Shown: positions 26,683 to 37,743, numbered from the stretch's first letter. The stretch is DNA of 53,838 nucleotides from Streptomycetaceae bacterium (GCA_027490815.1 JAIXXJ010000023.1:1-53838); one strand, 5' to 3'. A program made the numbers and translations. Notes: generated from the letters alone by a model not told the origin.

Positions 26683-27835
26683 ACTGCTTCCTTAACATGT
26701 GATGGAACTAGTTTGATTATGGCAAAGGCAACAATAATTAGAACAAAAACCATTACGTAAGCTCGAGAGATGCCATAAATATCTCCTAATAACCCCAATA
26801 AGAACGGTGCCCCAGCTATTGCAATACCAGCGGCCAAGGAAGCCCGACCAATTGCTAAATCTGGTCTGCCTTGACTCAAGCCAATTAGGCGAATACATGA
26901 GAGTGCAAATTGCATTGAAACACCGACTCCAACAACGAACAAACAAAACAATGAGATCACCATGTTATGTGAGAGCCAGAAGCCTAAGAAGCCAAAGAAT
27001 TGGATCGCAATAATTGAAAGTAGTTGATTATCTAATGACAGGTGCTTTAGAACCAACCCTCCATACCAACGGCCAACACCCATTCCGGTGCCTAGGGCAA
27101 CAATTGCAACTGTTGAGACTGCTGCACTAGAACCAACACGTTCTTTTAAAAGGGCTGCGGCCCAAAAGGAAGTCGCAAACTCTGCCGAAATGCATGCAAT
27201 AAAACCCACCCAAGAAATCCAAAATGCTGGTGAAAATTTTCCACCTTGTGGCCCATCTTCATGTGGAATGTGTTCTTCTAAATCTTTATCTCGCCCCACA
27301 ATAAAAAGTGTGAGTGCGATCGGCAGAGCTACGAGCAAGCCTAGGCGCCAAAGGTTTGGATAAACGATTGCGATTGTTCCAATTAACGCAGTTCCCATAA
27401 CGAAGCCAACGGATGCAATTCCATTAGCTTGCGGAATAGCAACTTCAGCAGACTTTCCATAGTAATGTGACATTTTTGTAAGCATTGTGTTGATAACCAA
27501 TGAAGTACCAAAGCCAGTTAATAAAGTTGCAGGCAAAGTGAGGTAGACAGGAGGTGAGAGAATAAAAATTAATAGTCCAAAACTAAAGATTGCTAACCCA
27601 ATCCAACTTGCCCTTTCACGTCCAAATTTGTGAGCAATATGTGGATTAGCCCATCCGGCACCGATAGAGGCAATTCCCATTGCAGTACCGTGTAAGCCAG
27701 CGATTGTTAACGAAGTTCCTTGATCTGCTCGCAAAAGAGATTGCGCGGGGCCAAATCCACCCAAATAAAAGTTTACGACAGCAGTTTGAAATGCAACAAT
27801 CCAGAAAAATCTATCCCGCTGAAAACTCTTCGGCA

Positions 27836-27836
<1 letters not shown>
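26679..27836 (-). CDS. MFS transporter
   Basis: A 385-residue major facilitator with about 12 hydrophobic helices. Loop 2-3 resembles a degenerate motif A (NPHIAHKFGRERASW). The central cytoplasmic loop is charged and short (GRDKDLEEHIPHEDGPQG). It lies directly after serC with a 1 nt overlap (TAATG), so it is co-expressed with serine and PLP synthesis genes. An amino acid or sugar substrate is possible but not visible. Confidence 0.85.
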
Positions 27837-28951
<1,115 letters not shown>

Positions 28952-28957
28952 CTAAGA

Positions 28958-29623
28958 CTACGGGTAGTACCTCGTTAGTTCCCAATCGGAGTTCGTACTG
29001 GTTCGCTCATAGCGCAAGCGATCATGCAGTCTGGAGTATCGTCCTTGCCAAAATTCAATGTTGAGTGGAACAACACGGTAACCACCCCAATATTCAGGGC
29101 GGGGAACTACTGAACCTTCTGGCCATTTAGCTGCTGCACCTTCATATCGTTGTTCTAGTTCTGCCCGTGATGACAATGGTGATGATTGATGACTGGCCCA
29201 TGCACCAATTTGTGAACCCCATGGTCTTGCTGCAAAGTAGTCATCTGATTCTGAAGCCGAAACTTTTTCAACAATTCCACTTACTGATACTTGTCGCTCC
29301 ATTGCATACCAAGGAAAAAGAAGCGAAACATTTTCATTCACATTCATCGCATGTGCTTTACGAGAGTCATAGTTTGAGAAAAACGTGAAACCACCTTGTG
29401 AGATATCTTTGAGCAAAACAGTTCTAGTGCTGATTTGATTATCAGGATGCACAGTTGAAAGAACCATTGCATTTGCTTCAACGATTACGGTGTTTTCGTG
29501 TGCTTGTTTCAGCCAGATTGAAAATGCTTCAAATGGGTCAGCAGGTAAAGTCTCCATGCCTACGTCGCTATAGGAACGTCGCATCGCTCGAATCTGATCC
29601 CGAGTGAAACCTTGATTTTCCAT
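28958..29623 (-). CDS. pdxH: Pyridoxamine/pyridoxine 5'-phosphate oxidase
   Basis: A 221-residue FMN enzyme making pyridoxal 5'-phosphate. Motifs are STRTVLLKDISQGGFTFFSNYDSRKA, SLLFPWYAMERQVSVSG and the C-terminal EFWQGRYSRLHDRLRY. Its product is the cofactor of the SerC protein downstream (9 nt gap) and of the decarboxylase at 20293. The -10 candidate TTCGAT (29630-29635) lies 6 nt before the ATG. Confidence 0.95.
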   Translation of the reverse strand: MENQGFTRDQIRAMRRSYSDVGMETLPADPFEAFSIWLKQAHENTVIVEANAMVLSTVHPDNQISTRTVLLKDISQGGFTFFSNYDSRKAHAMNVNENVSLLFPWYAMERQVSVSGIVEKVSASESDDYFAARPWGSQIGAWASHQSSPLSSRAELEQRYEGAAAKWPEGSVVPRPEYWGGYRVVPLNIEFWQGRYSRLHDRLRYERTSTNSDWELTRYYP

Positions 29624-29673
29624 GGGCTAATCGAACCTCATTTTCATCTTCTTCGCATTTTGGATCTCTGTGA

Positions 29674-29679
29674 TTTAAT
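29674..29679 (+). promoter_or_regulatory. -10 box of the photolyase gene
   Basis: TTTAAT lies 6 nt before the photolyase ATG with no ribosome site, so a leaderless transcript is likely. It is back to back with the pdxH promoter. Confidence 0.5.
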
Positions 29680-29685
29680 CATCCC

Positions 29686-31056
29686 ATGCCCAAGGCGAAG
29701 TGTTCAATCATTTGGTTTCGCAGAGACCTTCGCATTAACGATCATCCTGCGTTTCTCGCAGCAATTGAATCTGCCGAAACAGTCATTCCACTTTTCATTT
29801 TAGATAAACAGCAAATCTCTGAAGCAGGAGACAAACTCTTGGCATACATGGGTAAATCTCTGCGCGCATTAGATGAATCACTTGGTAACAGACTGCACAT
29901 TATTGAGGGCGATCAAGTTGAAGTTTTAAAAGAACTAATGGCGCAGCATCAGGTGCAAGAAGTTCATATATCAGCTGAGTATGAAAGATATGGAGCACAA
30001 AGAGATGCAAAGGTTGAAGCATCAGGAATTACGCTAGTTCGAACTGGCTCTCCATATGCTGTTGCACCGGGTCGAGTTTTAAAGCCAAGTGATGGGACTG
30101 CCTACAAGGTCTACACGCCGTTTTATAAAGGTTGGAGGGCGCATGGTTGGCGCGCACCAGCAGTCACACCAAAGAAATTTGAATTAGTAGAACCATCTGC
30201 CAAGTATCGCGCCTTCCCAGATTTTCCCGAGCAAACAGGAACGAATGTCATTGAAGCAGGAGAAAAGGCAGCGTTAGTACGGTTTAAAAAATTTGAAAAG
30301 AATGGATTGGATTCTTACGACGAGGCGCGCAACTTAGCTGGCATTGATGGAACTTCAAAGATGAGCACCTATTTGAAGTTTGGTGAAATTCATCCGCGCA
30401 CTCTCTTGCAAAATCTTGGAGAAAGTAAGGCCCATGATACTTTCCGAAAAGAGATTGCGTGGCGAGAGTTCTATGCAGATGTTCTCTTCAATAATCCAAT
30501 GACTGATCTTGAGTACTATGCACCAAAATTTGCAGATATGCGTTATGACAAGCCAGGCAAACAGTTCAAAGCTTGGTGTGAAGGCAAGACTGGCTACCCA
30601 TTTGTTGATGCTGCAATGCGCCAGTTAGTGATCGAAGGCTGGATGCATAATCGCACTCGTATGGTTGTGGCATCGTTTTTGGTTAAAGATTTACACCTTG
30701 AATGGCAAGTGGGTGAGCGCTTTTTTGCCGAACATCTTGTTGATTATGACGTTGCATCTAATGCACATGGTTGGCAATGGACTGCAGGATGTGGAACAGA
30801 CGCTTCTCCTTATTACCGCATTTTTAATCCCATAGAACAAGGCAAACGCTTTGATGAAAATGGTGATTACATTCGAAAGTATGTTCCTGAATTAGCTCAT
30901 CTTTCTTCAGACCAAATACATGAACCATGGCTTTATCTAGACGGTTACAGCAAGGGATATAACGAACGTATTGTCGATCACGCGTTAGAAAGATTAGAGT
31001 CTTTAGCTAGGTTGCAAGAGATTAAAGCGGACAAACCCCTAGACCCTCGCGCTTAG
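29686..31056 (+). CDS. phr: Deoxyribodipyrimidine photolyase
   Basis: A 456-residue class I CPD photolyase/cryptochrome-family flavoprotein. The N-terminal antenna domain begins IIWFRRDLRINDHPAFL. The FAD domain has GTSKMSTYLKFGEIHPRT, EIAWREFYADVL, VDAAMRQLVIEGWMHNRTRM and GWQWTAGCGTDASPYYRIFNP. It repairs UV dimers with light, which fits a surface-water habitat. The 3' end overlaps the convergent GGDEF gene by 35 nt. Confidence 0.95.
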   Translation: MPKAKCSIIWFRRDLRINDHPAFLAAIESAETVIPLFILDKQQISEAGDKLLAYMGKSLRALDESLGNRLHIIEGDQVEVLKELMAQHQVQEVHISAEYERYGAQRDAKVEASGITLVRTGSPYAVAPGRVLKPSDGTAYKVYTPFYKGWRAHGWRAPAVTPKKFELVEPSAKYRAFPDFPEQTGTNVIEAGEKAALVRFKKFEKNGLDSYDEARNLAGIDGTSKMSTYLKFGEIHPRTLLQNLGESKAHDTFRKEIAWREFYADVLFNNPMTDLEYYAPKFADMRYDKPGKQFKAWCEGKTGYPFVDAAMRQLVIEGWMHNRTRMVVASFLVKDLHLEWQVGERFFAEHLVDYDVASNAHGWQWTAGCGTDASPYYRIFNPIEQGKRFDENGDYIRKYVPELAHLSSDQIHEPWLYLDGYSKGYNERIVDHALERLESLARLQEIKADKPLDPRA

Positions 31057-32392
31057 CCTTATACATCGCAGTATCTGCTCGAACTAAAAGATCTGGATCT
31101 CCGGTGTTTTTTGCAACACCGATACTGACACCTAATTGAATCTCTTTGCTATCAATATGTATTGGATATGAAAGCGTTGCCCGCAGTGCAAGTGCTATCT
31201 CTATTGCACTCTCATGTAACCCTTCAATAAGAACTCCGAACTCATCTCCGCCAAGACGTGCAAGAAATGCACCATGTGGCAAAGCACGATCAAATCGTCG
31301 TGCAACTTGTTTGAGAACTTTGTCTCCTATTTCATGACCGTACAGATCATTAATTGGCTTGAAACCGTCAAGATCAAGCAAGAGTAAAGAGCCCTCCTTG
31401 TTTACAAACTCTTCAATCTCAGAAATCAAACGTCGTCTATTTGGTAGACCAGTTAACTCATCTGTTCGAGCCAATAATCTTTCTGTTCCTATATGACGCG
31501 ATTGATTGATGGCAGTGGCTAGTCGGGAAAATGCCAGTGTCAGAGTTATCAATGCGGGTAATGCAACGTAGCGGGGAAGATAGTTTGGCTGCAGGGCAAA
31601 GAGTGCAAGAAGAGTTGCGCTCAAAAAAACTGAAAGGGTAATAAAGATGGGATTTCTTGATTCAATGGCAGTCGATTGCCCTTGTTCTTGATTTACCTCC
31701 ATGTGCCAAAAGCTCTCTGAGATCAGAAGAATGCCAAGCAGCCATCCATCATCGACTATCCCACCTATCGAATAGGTCGCAGAAGCATCAATAGAGAGAT
31801 AGAGAAAATCTGTCAGAACAAAGGTGGTGATACCGGTAACCAGAATCAAAGAGCCTGAAGAAAAACTTCGAATGGAGAAAAGCGAGAGAATAATTGCTAC
31901 TAAAAACAGATCTGCGAGGGGATAAGCAAGAGGGTAAAACAACTGCCCTATGGGTTGATCAAGAGTTGGCAAAACTTGAGGTAGTAAAACTGCAGCTCCA
32001 AAAGTAGTCACTCCAAAACCAATAATTGCACTGTCTAGAATTTCACTTTTTTTGTAAATCAATTGACCACGAATTATTCGAAGGGAGCCAATCACTATAA
32101 ATGGATAGAAAACCAAATACATCAGCTCTCCAAAAGAAGTAAGAAGAGTTGTAGCAAAGTTGTAATGTGCTGAACTGGCAATAACTGAACCAATAAGCCA
32201 TGCCAGTATTCCAAGGCCCACAGCAAATTTTGCGACAGAAAACTCGAGCTTTGGTGAAAGAGCAATTGAAATGATTGCAGAAAGTCCTACTACGTTATAA
32301 AGGAGAACTTCAGTCCAGATAGATTGATTTGTTACTCTCACAATGAGATGAAGTGCAAGCAACGCTGGTCCGAGTAATCGAACTATGCGCAT
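31022..32392 (-). CDS. Membrane-bound GGDEF diguanylate cyclase
   Basis: 456 residues. About nine or ten hydrophobic helices occupy 1-285, then a C-terminal GGDEF domain (about 295-456) with DELTGLPNRRRL, LLDLDGFKPINDLYGHEIGD and an intact active site RLGGDEFG. It should make cyclic di-GMP in response to a membrane or extracellular cue. No EAL or HD-GYP phosphodiesterase is in the window. TACTAT (32399-32404) lies 6 nt before the ATG, a leaderless start. Confidence 0.92.
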   Translation of the reverse strand: MRIVRLLGPALLALHLIVRVTNQSIWTEVLLYNVVGLSAIISIALSPKLEFSVAKFAVGLGILAWLIGSVIASSAHYNFATTLLTSFGELMYLVFYPFIVIGSLRIIRGQLIYKKSEILDSAIIGFGVTTFGAAVLLPQVLPTLDQPIGQLFYPLAYPLADLFLVAIILSLFSIRSFSSGSLILVTGITTFVLTDFLYLSIDASATYSIGGIVDDGWLLGILLISESFWHMEVNQEQGQSTAIESRNPIFITLSVFLSATLLALFALQPNYLPRYVALPALITLTLAFSRLATAINQSRHIGTERLLARTDELTGLPNRRRLISEIEEFVNKEGSLLLLDLDGFKPINDLYGHEIGDKVLKQVARRFDRALPHGAFLARLGGDEFGVLIEGLHESAIEIALALRATLSYPIHIDSKEIQLGVSIGVAKNTGDPDLLVRADTAMYKAKREGLGVCPL

Positions 32393-32454
32393 GCTTACAT
32401 AGTAGGAACATGCAAGTTAATCAAGAATAGGGGAAGCCTTAGTCAAAACTAGTT

Positions 32455-33222
32455 TTATTTGCGCTGTTTTTTTCTTAGGTTCATTCCAACTTTGCGCACT
32501 ACAGATCTAGGCAATGTAGTCATTACAAAGATTAAGATTTTGTACTGCCATCCAGGTATTGAAACAGGTTTTCCTTTTTGTGCATCGCTCCAAGACTTGG
32601 CAACAATTACATCTGGATCTAGCCACATGAAATTTGGCAGACCTTTCATTGACATACGACCTCGTTGATGAAACTGAGTTCTTGTAAATCCAGGAGCTAA
32701 GGCATTGATCTTTACATTTGTTCCAGCAAGTTCAGTGTGCATGGCCTCTGATAGAACTGTCAGGTATGACTTTGCAGCACTATAGGTGCCACCGGCAATC
32801 CATGCTGCTACAGATGTCACATTGATTACAACCCCTTTATTGCGGGCTCTCATCAAAGGCAGAGATACATGCATCAGGCGCATTGGAGTGCGAGTGAGTA
32901 CATCAAACATCTGCTGTTCTGCGGCAAGATCAGAAACAGTAAATGCCTTGTTTATTCCAAAGCCTGCATTATTGATAAGGACTTCAATTTCATTATCGGC
33001 AATGAATTTTTCAACAGTGGCACAGCCTGAATCAGTCGCAAGATCTGCTTGTATGACCTTTGTTTTAACTCCATAGGTTGCTTCCAGAGATTGTGCTCTC
33101 TCATTTAGTTTGGGTAGATCACGAGCAACTAGAACGATGTTGTATTTGTGTGAGGCCAATAAACGAGTAAAGCTCTCACCTATTCCAACTGTTGCACCTG
33201 TTACTAGAGCCCAACTGCTCAT
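32455..33222 (-). CDS. Short-chain dehydrogenase/reductase
   Basis: A 255-residue classical SDR. It has the NAD(P) motif ALVTGATVGIGESF, an NNAG motif (VLINNAGFGINKAF), catalytic Ser in VTSVAAW and the YSAAK catalytic pair. The C-terminus is basic and hydrophobic (MTTLPRSVVRKVGMNLRKKQRK), suggesting membrane association as in ketoacyl/steroid-type SDRs. AAGGAGAG precedes the ATG. The substrate is unknown. Confidence 0.88.
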   Translation of the reverse strand: MSSWALVTGATVGIGESFTRLLASHKYNIVLVARDLPKLNERAQSLEATYGVKTKVIQADLATDSGCATVEKFIADNEIEVLINNAGFGINKAFTVSDLAAEQQMFDVLTRTPMRLMHVSLPLMRARNKGVVINVTSVAAWIAGGTYSAAKSYLTVLSEAMHTELAGTNVKINALAPGFTRTQFHQRGRMSMKGLPNFMWLDPDVIVAKSWSDAQKGKPVSIPGWQYKILIFVMTTLPRSVVRKVGMNLRKKQRK

Positions 33223-33281
33223 CTATCTCTCCTTATCCGAAAAGTTCGAAAGTTCTGGGCTCTAAATCTTTGCAAACGCAA

Positions 33282-34508
33282 TTAAGCAACTATGCCAGCT
33301 GTGTCTTCGTCGCGTACTTTCCATTCTGTCCCGTATGAAGGTAGTAAATCCAAGAATGGTTTTGCATCAAACCATTCTGGTCCAACTACACCTTCTGGTT
33401 TCCAAATACCCTTATGAATGAGTTCCATTGCAATAACTGGGTTGATTGCAGTCTGCCAAACAACTGCCTGATCACCATATTCAGACATTGACCATTCGTT
33501 GTCTACAACGTTGTACATGTAACAGGCGTAAGGCTTTCCTTCTTTGTTAAGTCCCTTAATCAATGCTCCTGCACAAGTTTTACCCTTCATGCGGGAACCT
33601 AACGTTGCAGGATCAGGTAATGATGCTGCAAGTAGATCGCGAGGTGAAACATTAATTCCTTGTACATCAACATTTTCTTTACTGTCTAGACCAAGCATGT
33701 GAATGGTTTTAAGGGTTGAGATGAATTCGGCGCCAAGACCGTACTTAAAGTTCACTTTCTTAGCATCAACTTTTTGCGGAATCAAAACAACTTCTTCGTG
33801 TTCAACGTTTACACATTCAACAGGCCCAATTCCTTCAGGGAAATCAAAGACTTCAATCTCACTAAATGGTTCAGTTGTATACCAACCACGCCCGTCTTCC
33901 CATACCAATGGGGGATTTAGGCATTCTTCAATTGTTGTCCAAATCGAAAACGAAGGAGCAAAGTCATAACCTTCAACGGTCAAATTTGAACCATCAAAGA
34001 TTGTTAAAGAATCTATTCGACTAAACAAATGATCTTCTGCATAACGGGCAAAGACATCACTCATCCCTGGCTCGATACCCATTCCAACGAGGGCATAAAT
34101 TTGACGCTCTCCCCAATTCCAGTCGCGGGCAAACTGCTCATCGCCAAGCTTTACGCCTGTCTCTGAATTTGGATAGTGAGGATGCGGGCGCGATAGCGAC
34201 ATAGCCATATCGATGTAATTGGTGTTTTCTATCTCGCACGCCAAGAAAATTGGCATAACAAAACGAGGATCAACTGCGTTGATAACAACATCTGGCTTAA
34301 CTTTACGGATGAGCGAGCGAATATCCTCAAGCTCTGCGGCATTTACTTCGGCTGCAGAAAATCGTGAATCTTTAACTCGCGTGACTGCTTCTTCTGCGCG
34401 TGAGAGAGTTCGATCAGCAACAACCATCTGTGAAATAAATGATTTGCGTGATGCGATATTGACGATTGCTCTGCCAACTCCACCCGCGCCAATTACTAGC
34501 GCCTTCAT
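33282..34508 (-). CDS. Saccharopine dehydrogenase-family oxidoreductase
   Basis: About 408 residues from the ATG at 34506-34508, which has AGAGG 6 nt upstream; an earlier in-frame codon gives 9 more residues without support. The Rossmann motif is ALVIGAGGVGRAIVNIA. GIEPGMSDVFARYA and ICHM-like central blocks fit the saccharopine dehydrogenase / carboxynorspermidine synthase branch. Either lysine or polyamine metabolism is possible, and neighbours do not decide. Confidence 0.83.
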   Translation of the reverse strand: MKALVIGAGGVGRAIVNIASRKSFISQMVVADRTLSRAEEAVTRVKDSRFSAAEVNAAELEDIRSLIRKVKPDVVINAVDPRFVMPIFLACEIENTNYIDMAMSLSRPHPHYPNSETGVKLGDEQFARDWNWGERQIYALVGMGIEPGMSDVFARYAEDHLFSRIDSLTIFDGSNLTVEGYDFAPSFSIWTTIEECLNPPLVWEDGRGWYTTEPFSEIEVFDFPEGIGPVECVNVEHEEVVLIPQKVDAKKVNFKYGLGAEFISTLKTIHMLGLDSKENVDVQGINVSPRDLLAASLPDPATLGSRMKGKTCAGALIKGLNKEGKPYACYMYNVVDNEWSMSEYGDQAVVWQTAINPVIAMELIHKGIWKPEGVVGPEWFDAKPFLDLLPSYGTEWKVRDEDTAGIVA

Positions 34509-34554
34509 TGTTGGCCTCTCATGAGGAAATAACATCCTTTTCGTTAGAAAACCA

Positions 34555-34584
34555 ATACTACCGTTTATACGTATTTATTGGCAA
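34555..34584 (-). promoter_or_regulatory. Promoter of the saccharopine dehydrogenase-like gene
   Basis: On the minus strand TTGCCA (34579-34584) and TAGTAT (34555-34560) are 18 nt apart, giving an expected 5' leader of about 40 nt that contains the ribosome site. Further upstream lie several CATG-containing repeats between this promoter and tRNA-Arg. Confidence 0.55.
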
Positions 34585-34658
34585 GGTACATGTAATTCAT
34601 GCGAAAAATAGTGAACAACATGAAACTCATGACAAGATTGGCACTTACATTTCATTTG

Positions 34659-34731
34659 GTCCCCGTAGCTCAGTGGATAGAGCAACCGCCTCCTAAGCGG
34701 TAGGTCGCAGGTTCAACTCCCGCCGGGGACA
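34659..34731 (+). tRNA. tRNA-Arg (anticodon CCT)
   Basis: 73 nt cloverleaf: acceptor GTCCCCG with CGGGGAC, D arm AGCTCAGTGGATAGAGC, anticodon loop CTCCTAA between ACCGC and GCGGT, T loop TTCAACT. The T stem GCAGG/CCCGC has an A-C mismatch at its central pair. CCA is not encoded. Confidence 0.94.
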
Positions 34732-34739
34732 CAACTAAA

Positions 34740-35579
34740 TTAAGAAAAAACTACAGTTCGTTTTCCAACGATGAATATTTTGTCATCAGCAAAGTACTTA
34801 ACTGCCTTTGACAATACGCGACGTTCAATATCTCGACCTATTGCAATCAACTCATCTGGTGTGGCTATATGTGTCACATGTGCAACATCTTGTTCAATAA
34901 TTGGACCCTCATCAAGATCATTGGTCACAAAGTGCGCGGATGCGCCAATGATTTTTACACCTCTGTCATGCGCCTGGTGGTATGGCTTAGCACCTTTAAA
35001 GCCTGGCAAGAATGAGTGATGGATGTTAATAATCTTTCCAGGTAGTTTTTCACAAAATTGTTTTGACAATATCTGCATGTATCGGGCTAAAACAACAAAA
35101 TCAATGTTTAGATCATCAATTAGTTTTAACACTTCATTTTCTTGATCTAACTTTGAGTCAGCCTTTACAGGTAGATACTTGAACTTAATTCCATGGGCTT
35201 CAACCAAAGATTGAAGATCTTCACGGTTTGAAATCACCAGTGGGATCTGAATTCTTAGCTCGCCGAGTTCAACTAAATACAAAAGATCACGTAGGCAGTG
35301 ACTCTCTTTTGTCACCATCACAAGCACACGAGGCTTTTCCTCAGTAGGACGAATTCGCAAATTAGGGCGGAACTTTGCTAACCCATCGTTTAAAGCTTTA
35401 GTAGCACCTTCTAAGTTTTGTGAAGTTTCAAAACGAGTGCGCATAACAAATGAGTTAGTTGTTGGATCCGTGAACTGTTGGTTCTCAATGATGTTTCCAC
35501 CACATGCAAGCACGGCCGAGGTCATTGCATGCACAATACCTGGCTGATCTTCACACTGAAGAGAAGCGATTAAATCCAT
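34740..35579 (-). CDS. purU: Formyltetrahydrofolate deformylase
   Basis: 279 residues. An N-terminal ACT domain (about 1-80, LQCEDQPGIVHAMTSAV) is followed by a formyl-transferase fold with INIHHSFLPGFKGAKPYHQA (catalytic Asn and His) and GASAHFVTNDLDEGPIIEQD (catalytic Asp). It releases formate from 10-formyl-THF and so balances the one-carbon pool with the cyclo-ligase at 41803. TACCCT (35586-35591) lies 6 nt before the ATG. Confidence 0.94.
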   Translation of the reverse strand: MDLIASLQCEDQPGIVHAMTSAVLACGGNIIENQQFTDPTTNSFVMRTRFETSQNLEGATKALNDGLAKFRPNLRIRPTEEKPRVLVMVTKESHCLRDLLYLVELGELRIQIPLVISNREDLQSLVEAHGIKFKYLPVKADSKLDQENEVLKLIDDLNIDFVVLARYMQILSKQFCEKLPGKIINIHHSFLPGFKGAKPYHQAHDRGVKIIGASAHFVTNDLDEGPIIEQDVAHVTHIATPDELIAIGRDIERRVLSKAVKYFADDKIFIVGKRTVVFS

Positions 35580-35598
35580 GCCCTAAGGGTACGCGAGG

Positions 35599-37704
35599 TT
35601 AGTGGTGAAGAGTAAATCGTTGCATCCACTTTGGCGCCCACCAGTTACGTTCGCCCATTAATCTCATCAGAGCCGGCACTAGTAAGCCTCGAACGATGGT
35701 GGCATCCAAGATAATCGCAAATGCCACACCAAATCCCATCGATTTAATTGATGTGACTCCACTAGTAACAAATGCAGCAAAGACAAATGCCAAGATCGCT
35801 GCCGCCGCGGTAATAATGCGCCCAGAACGTTGAAGGCCAAGTGCAACTGATTCGATATTTGTTTTACCCGCCAAGTGTTCTTCACGAATTCTTGAAAGTA
35901 GGAAGAGTTCATAATCCATCGAAAGCCCAAATACAACAACTGCAATCAAAATTACAATCGAAGTATCTAAAGTTCCGGTTTCAGTAAATGAACCGACAAG
36001 CCACTGTAAATTGCCGTCAACAAAGACCCATGTCAGCACGCCCATGGTTGCAGCTAAGGAAAGAATATTTAAAATAACCGCTTTAATTGGCAAGATTATT
36101 GAACCAGTAAAGACAAAGATAAGAATCAGAACACTAAGTGCAATCCAACCAAAAGCCCAAGGAAGTGTCTGCGCTATTGCATCTTGAGAATCTGTGTAGT
36201 CGGCTGCAACACCTCCGACTAATGTTTGATCTATAGAAGGTAAATCTCTTATCGAATGAATTAACTCTTGAGCCTCAGGTGTACGAGGCAACATTGAGTG
36301 ATAGGCAATTATGCGAACATCATTTCCGTAGATTTCTGGAGGAACTACAGCTACAACTCCTGGCTCAACCTGAAGTTTTGAAACATATGATGCAATCTCT
36401 TCTGTCTTATCCGATCCGCCTTTAATTATGATTTCAATTGGCTCACCTGTACGTCCAGCAAATCTTTCTGCTTGAAGCGCAGTTGCAATTGCTGCCTTAT
36501 TTGTCTCTGGCAACATTCGTGAATCACCTTGAGAAAATTTAATATTTGCAATAGGTGTAGTCAGAATTCCCATGAAAATTAATGACAGAACAACTACAGC
36601 AACTGGTCTTTTCATAACGAAGCGGGCAGTTTGAGCCCATCGTCCATCATCTTTAGGTGTTATTGAAGACTTACGAACAACTCCCTTATCAATCTTTTTG
36701 CCAATGACTGCCAAAATCGCTGGCAGTCCAACAATTGCTCCGATAACAGCAATTGTTACTACTGAGACACCTGCATAACCAAAGGACTTTAAAAATGGGA
36801 GAGGGAAAAACGTGAGTGACAAAAGCGTAACTAGAACTGTTAGTCCAGAATAAAACACAGTTTTACCTGCCGTCGCTACAGTTGTGATGACAGAATCTTC
36901 GACAGATTTTCCTCGCTGCAACTCTTCGCGGAATCTATTTACCATCAGTAAGGCATAGTCGATTCCAAGACCCAGCCCCATGCCAGTAGTGAGATTTAAG
37001 GCATAGATACTTACATCAGTAAACAATGTGAAGAGATAGAGAATGAAGAAAGCTCCAAGAATTGCAGCAACTCCCACGATCAATGGCATCGCAGATGCAA
37101 CGAGTGTGCCAAATACAAATGCAAGCAAGATAAAAGTAAGTGGGATAGAGATTGCTTCGGCAATTTTTAGATCATCAGAGATTTTCTTTGTTATTGCATG
37201 GCTGATTACTCCGACGCCTCCGGCGTATAAAGTTAAGCCTTCATATGAACCATCATAGTTTTCTTGAAAAAACTTACCGAGTTTTTGACTCTCTGGACTA
37301 AATGCATCTCCTTCACCGTAAATCAGAATATATGCAGCCTTGCTATCACTAGATTTTAATGATTCCAATCCACCTGAGCTCCAGTAGGACAGAGTTTTTG
37401 TGACACCAGGCTCTTGAGCAATCTTTGCTTCAAGGGCTGCAGCTTTTTGCACAACTGTTGGATCGGTAACTTCGACAACCTCTGCATCAACAACTACGAC
37501 AATTGCCGGATCCTCTATCTTCAAATCATTTTTGAGGTACTCATAAACCTCATAGGACTCACTCGCTGGGTTGGAGTAGCCACCTGAATCAAGGCGACTA
37601 AAAACCAAAGATCCGATTACTCCTGATACGAGCACGCTTACAATGAATAGGGCAACAGCGGACCTACGGTATTTAACGATTACGCGGCCTAGACGTTCAA
37701 ACAC
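35599..37704 (-). CDS. MMPL-family RND transporter
   Basis: A 701-residue integral membrane protein with two repeats of a large extracellular loop followed by about five helices, roughly 12 helices in total. The MMPL signatures GLGLGIDYALLMVNRFREEL (first half) and VVFGLSMDYELFLLSRIREEH (second half) carry the proton-relay Asp-Tyr pairs. It probably exports lipids or hydrophobic compounds. It is divergent from the 38-residue gene. Confidence 0.92.
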   Translation of the reverse strand: MFERLGRVIVKYRRSAVALFIVSVLVSGVIGSLVFSRLDSGGYSNPASESYEVYEYLKNDLKIEDPAIVVVVDAEVVEVTDPTVVQKAAALEAKIAQEPGVTKTLSYWSSGGLESLKSSDSKAAYILIYGEGDAFSPESQKLGKFFQENYDGSYEGLTLYAGGVGVISHAITKKISDDLKIAEAISIPLTFILLAFVFGTLVASAMPLIVGVAAILGAFFILYLFTLFTDVSIYALNLTTGMGLGLGIDYALLMVNRFREELQRGKSVEDSVITTVATAGKTVFYSGLTVLVTLLSLTFFPLPFLKSFGYAGVSVVTIAVIGAIVGLPAILAVIGKKIDKGVVRKSSITPKDDGRWAQTARFVMKRPVAVVVLSLIFMGILTTPIANIKFSQGDSRMLPETNKAAIATALQAERFAGRTGEPIEIIIKGGSDKTEEIASYVSKLQVEPGVVAVVPPEIYGNDVRIIAYHSMLPRTPEAQELIHSIRDLPSIDQTLVGGVAADYTDSQDAIAQTLPWAFGWIALSVLILIFVFTGSIILPIKAVILNILSLAATMGVLTWVFVDGNLQWLVGSFTETGTLDTSIVILIAVVVFGLSMDYELFLLSRIREEHLAGKTNIESVALGLQRSGRIITAAAAILAFVFAAFVTSGVTSIKSMGFGVAFAIILDATIVRGLLVPALMRLMGERNWWAPKWMQRFTLHH

Positions 37705-37730
37705 AGAGCTCTCATTTCATTGTAAGTAGG

Positions 37731-37736
37731 TAGACT
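37731..37736 (+). promoter_or_regulatory. -10 box of the 38-residue gene
   Basis: TAGACT lies 7 nt before the ATG at 37744 with no ribosome site, supporting expression of this short gene as a leaderless mRNA. Confidence 0.55.
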
Positions 37737-37743
37737 CTCGCTC

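Noticed and set aside
32443-32454. AAAACTAGTTTT palindrome between the SDR and GGDEF genes
   Set aside because: It has no loop and is pure low-complexity AT sequence; not convincing as a terminator or operator.
34600-34696. Frame starting with ATG in the gap before tRNA-Arg
   Set aside because: It continues into the tRNA gene and ends in the anticodon arm; composition is not protein-like.
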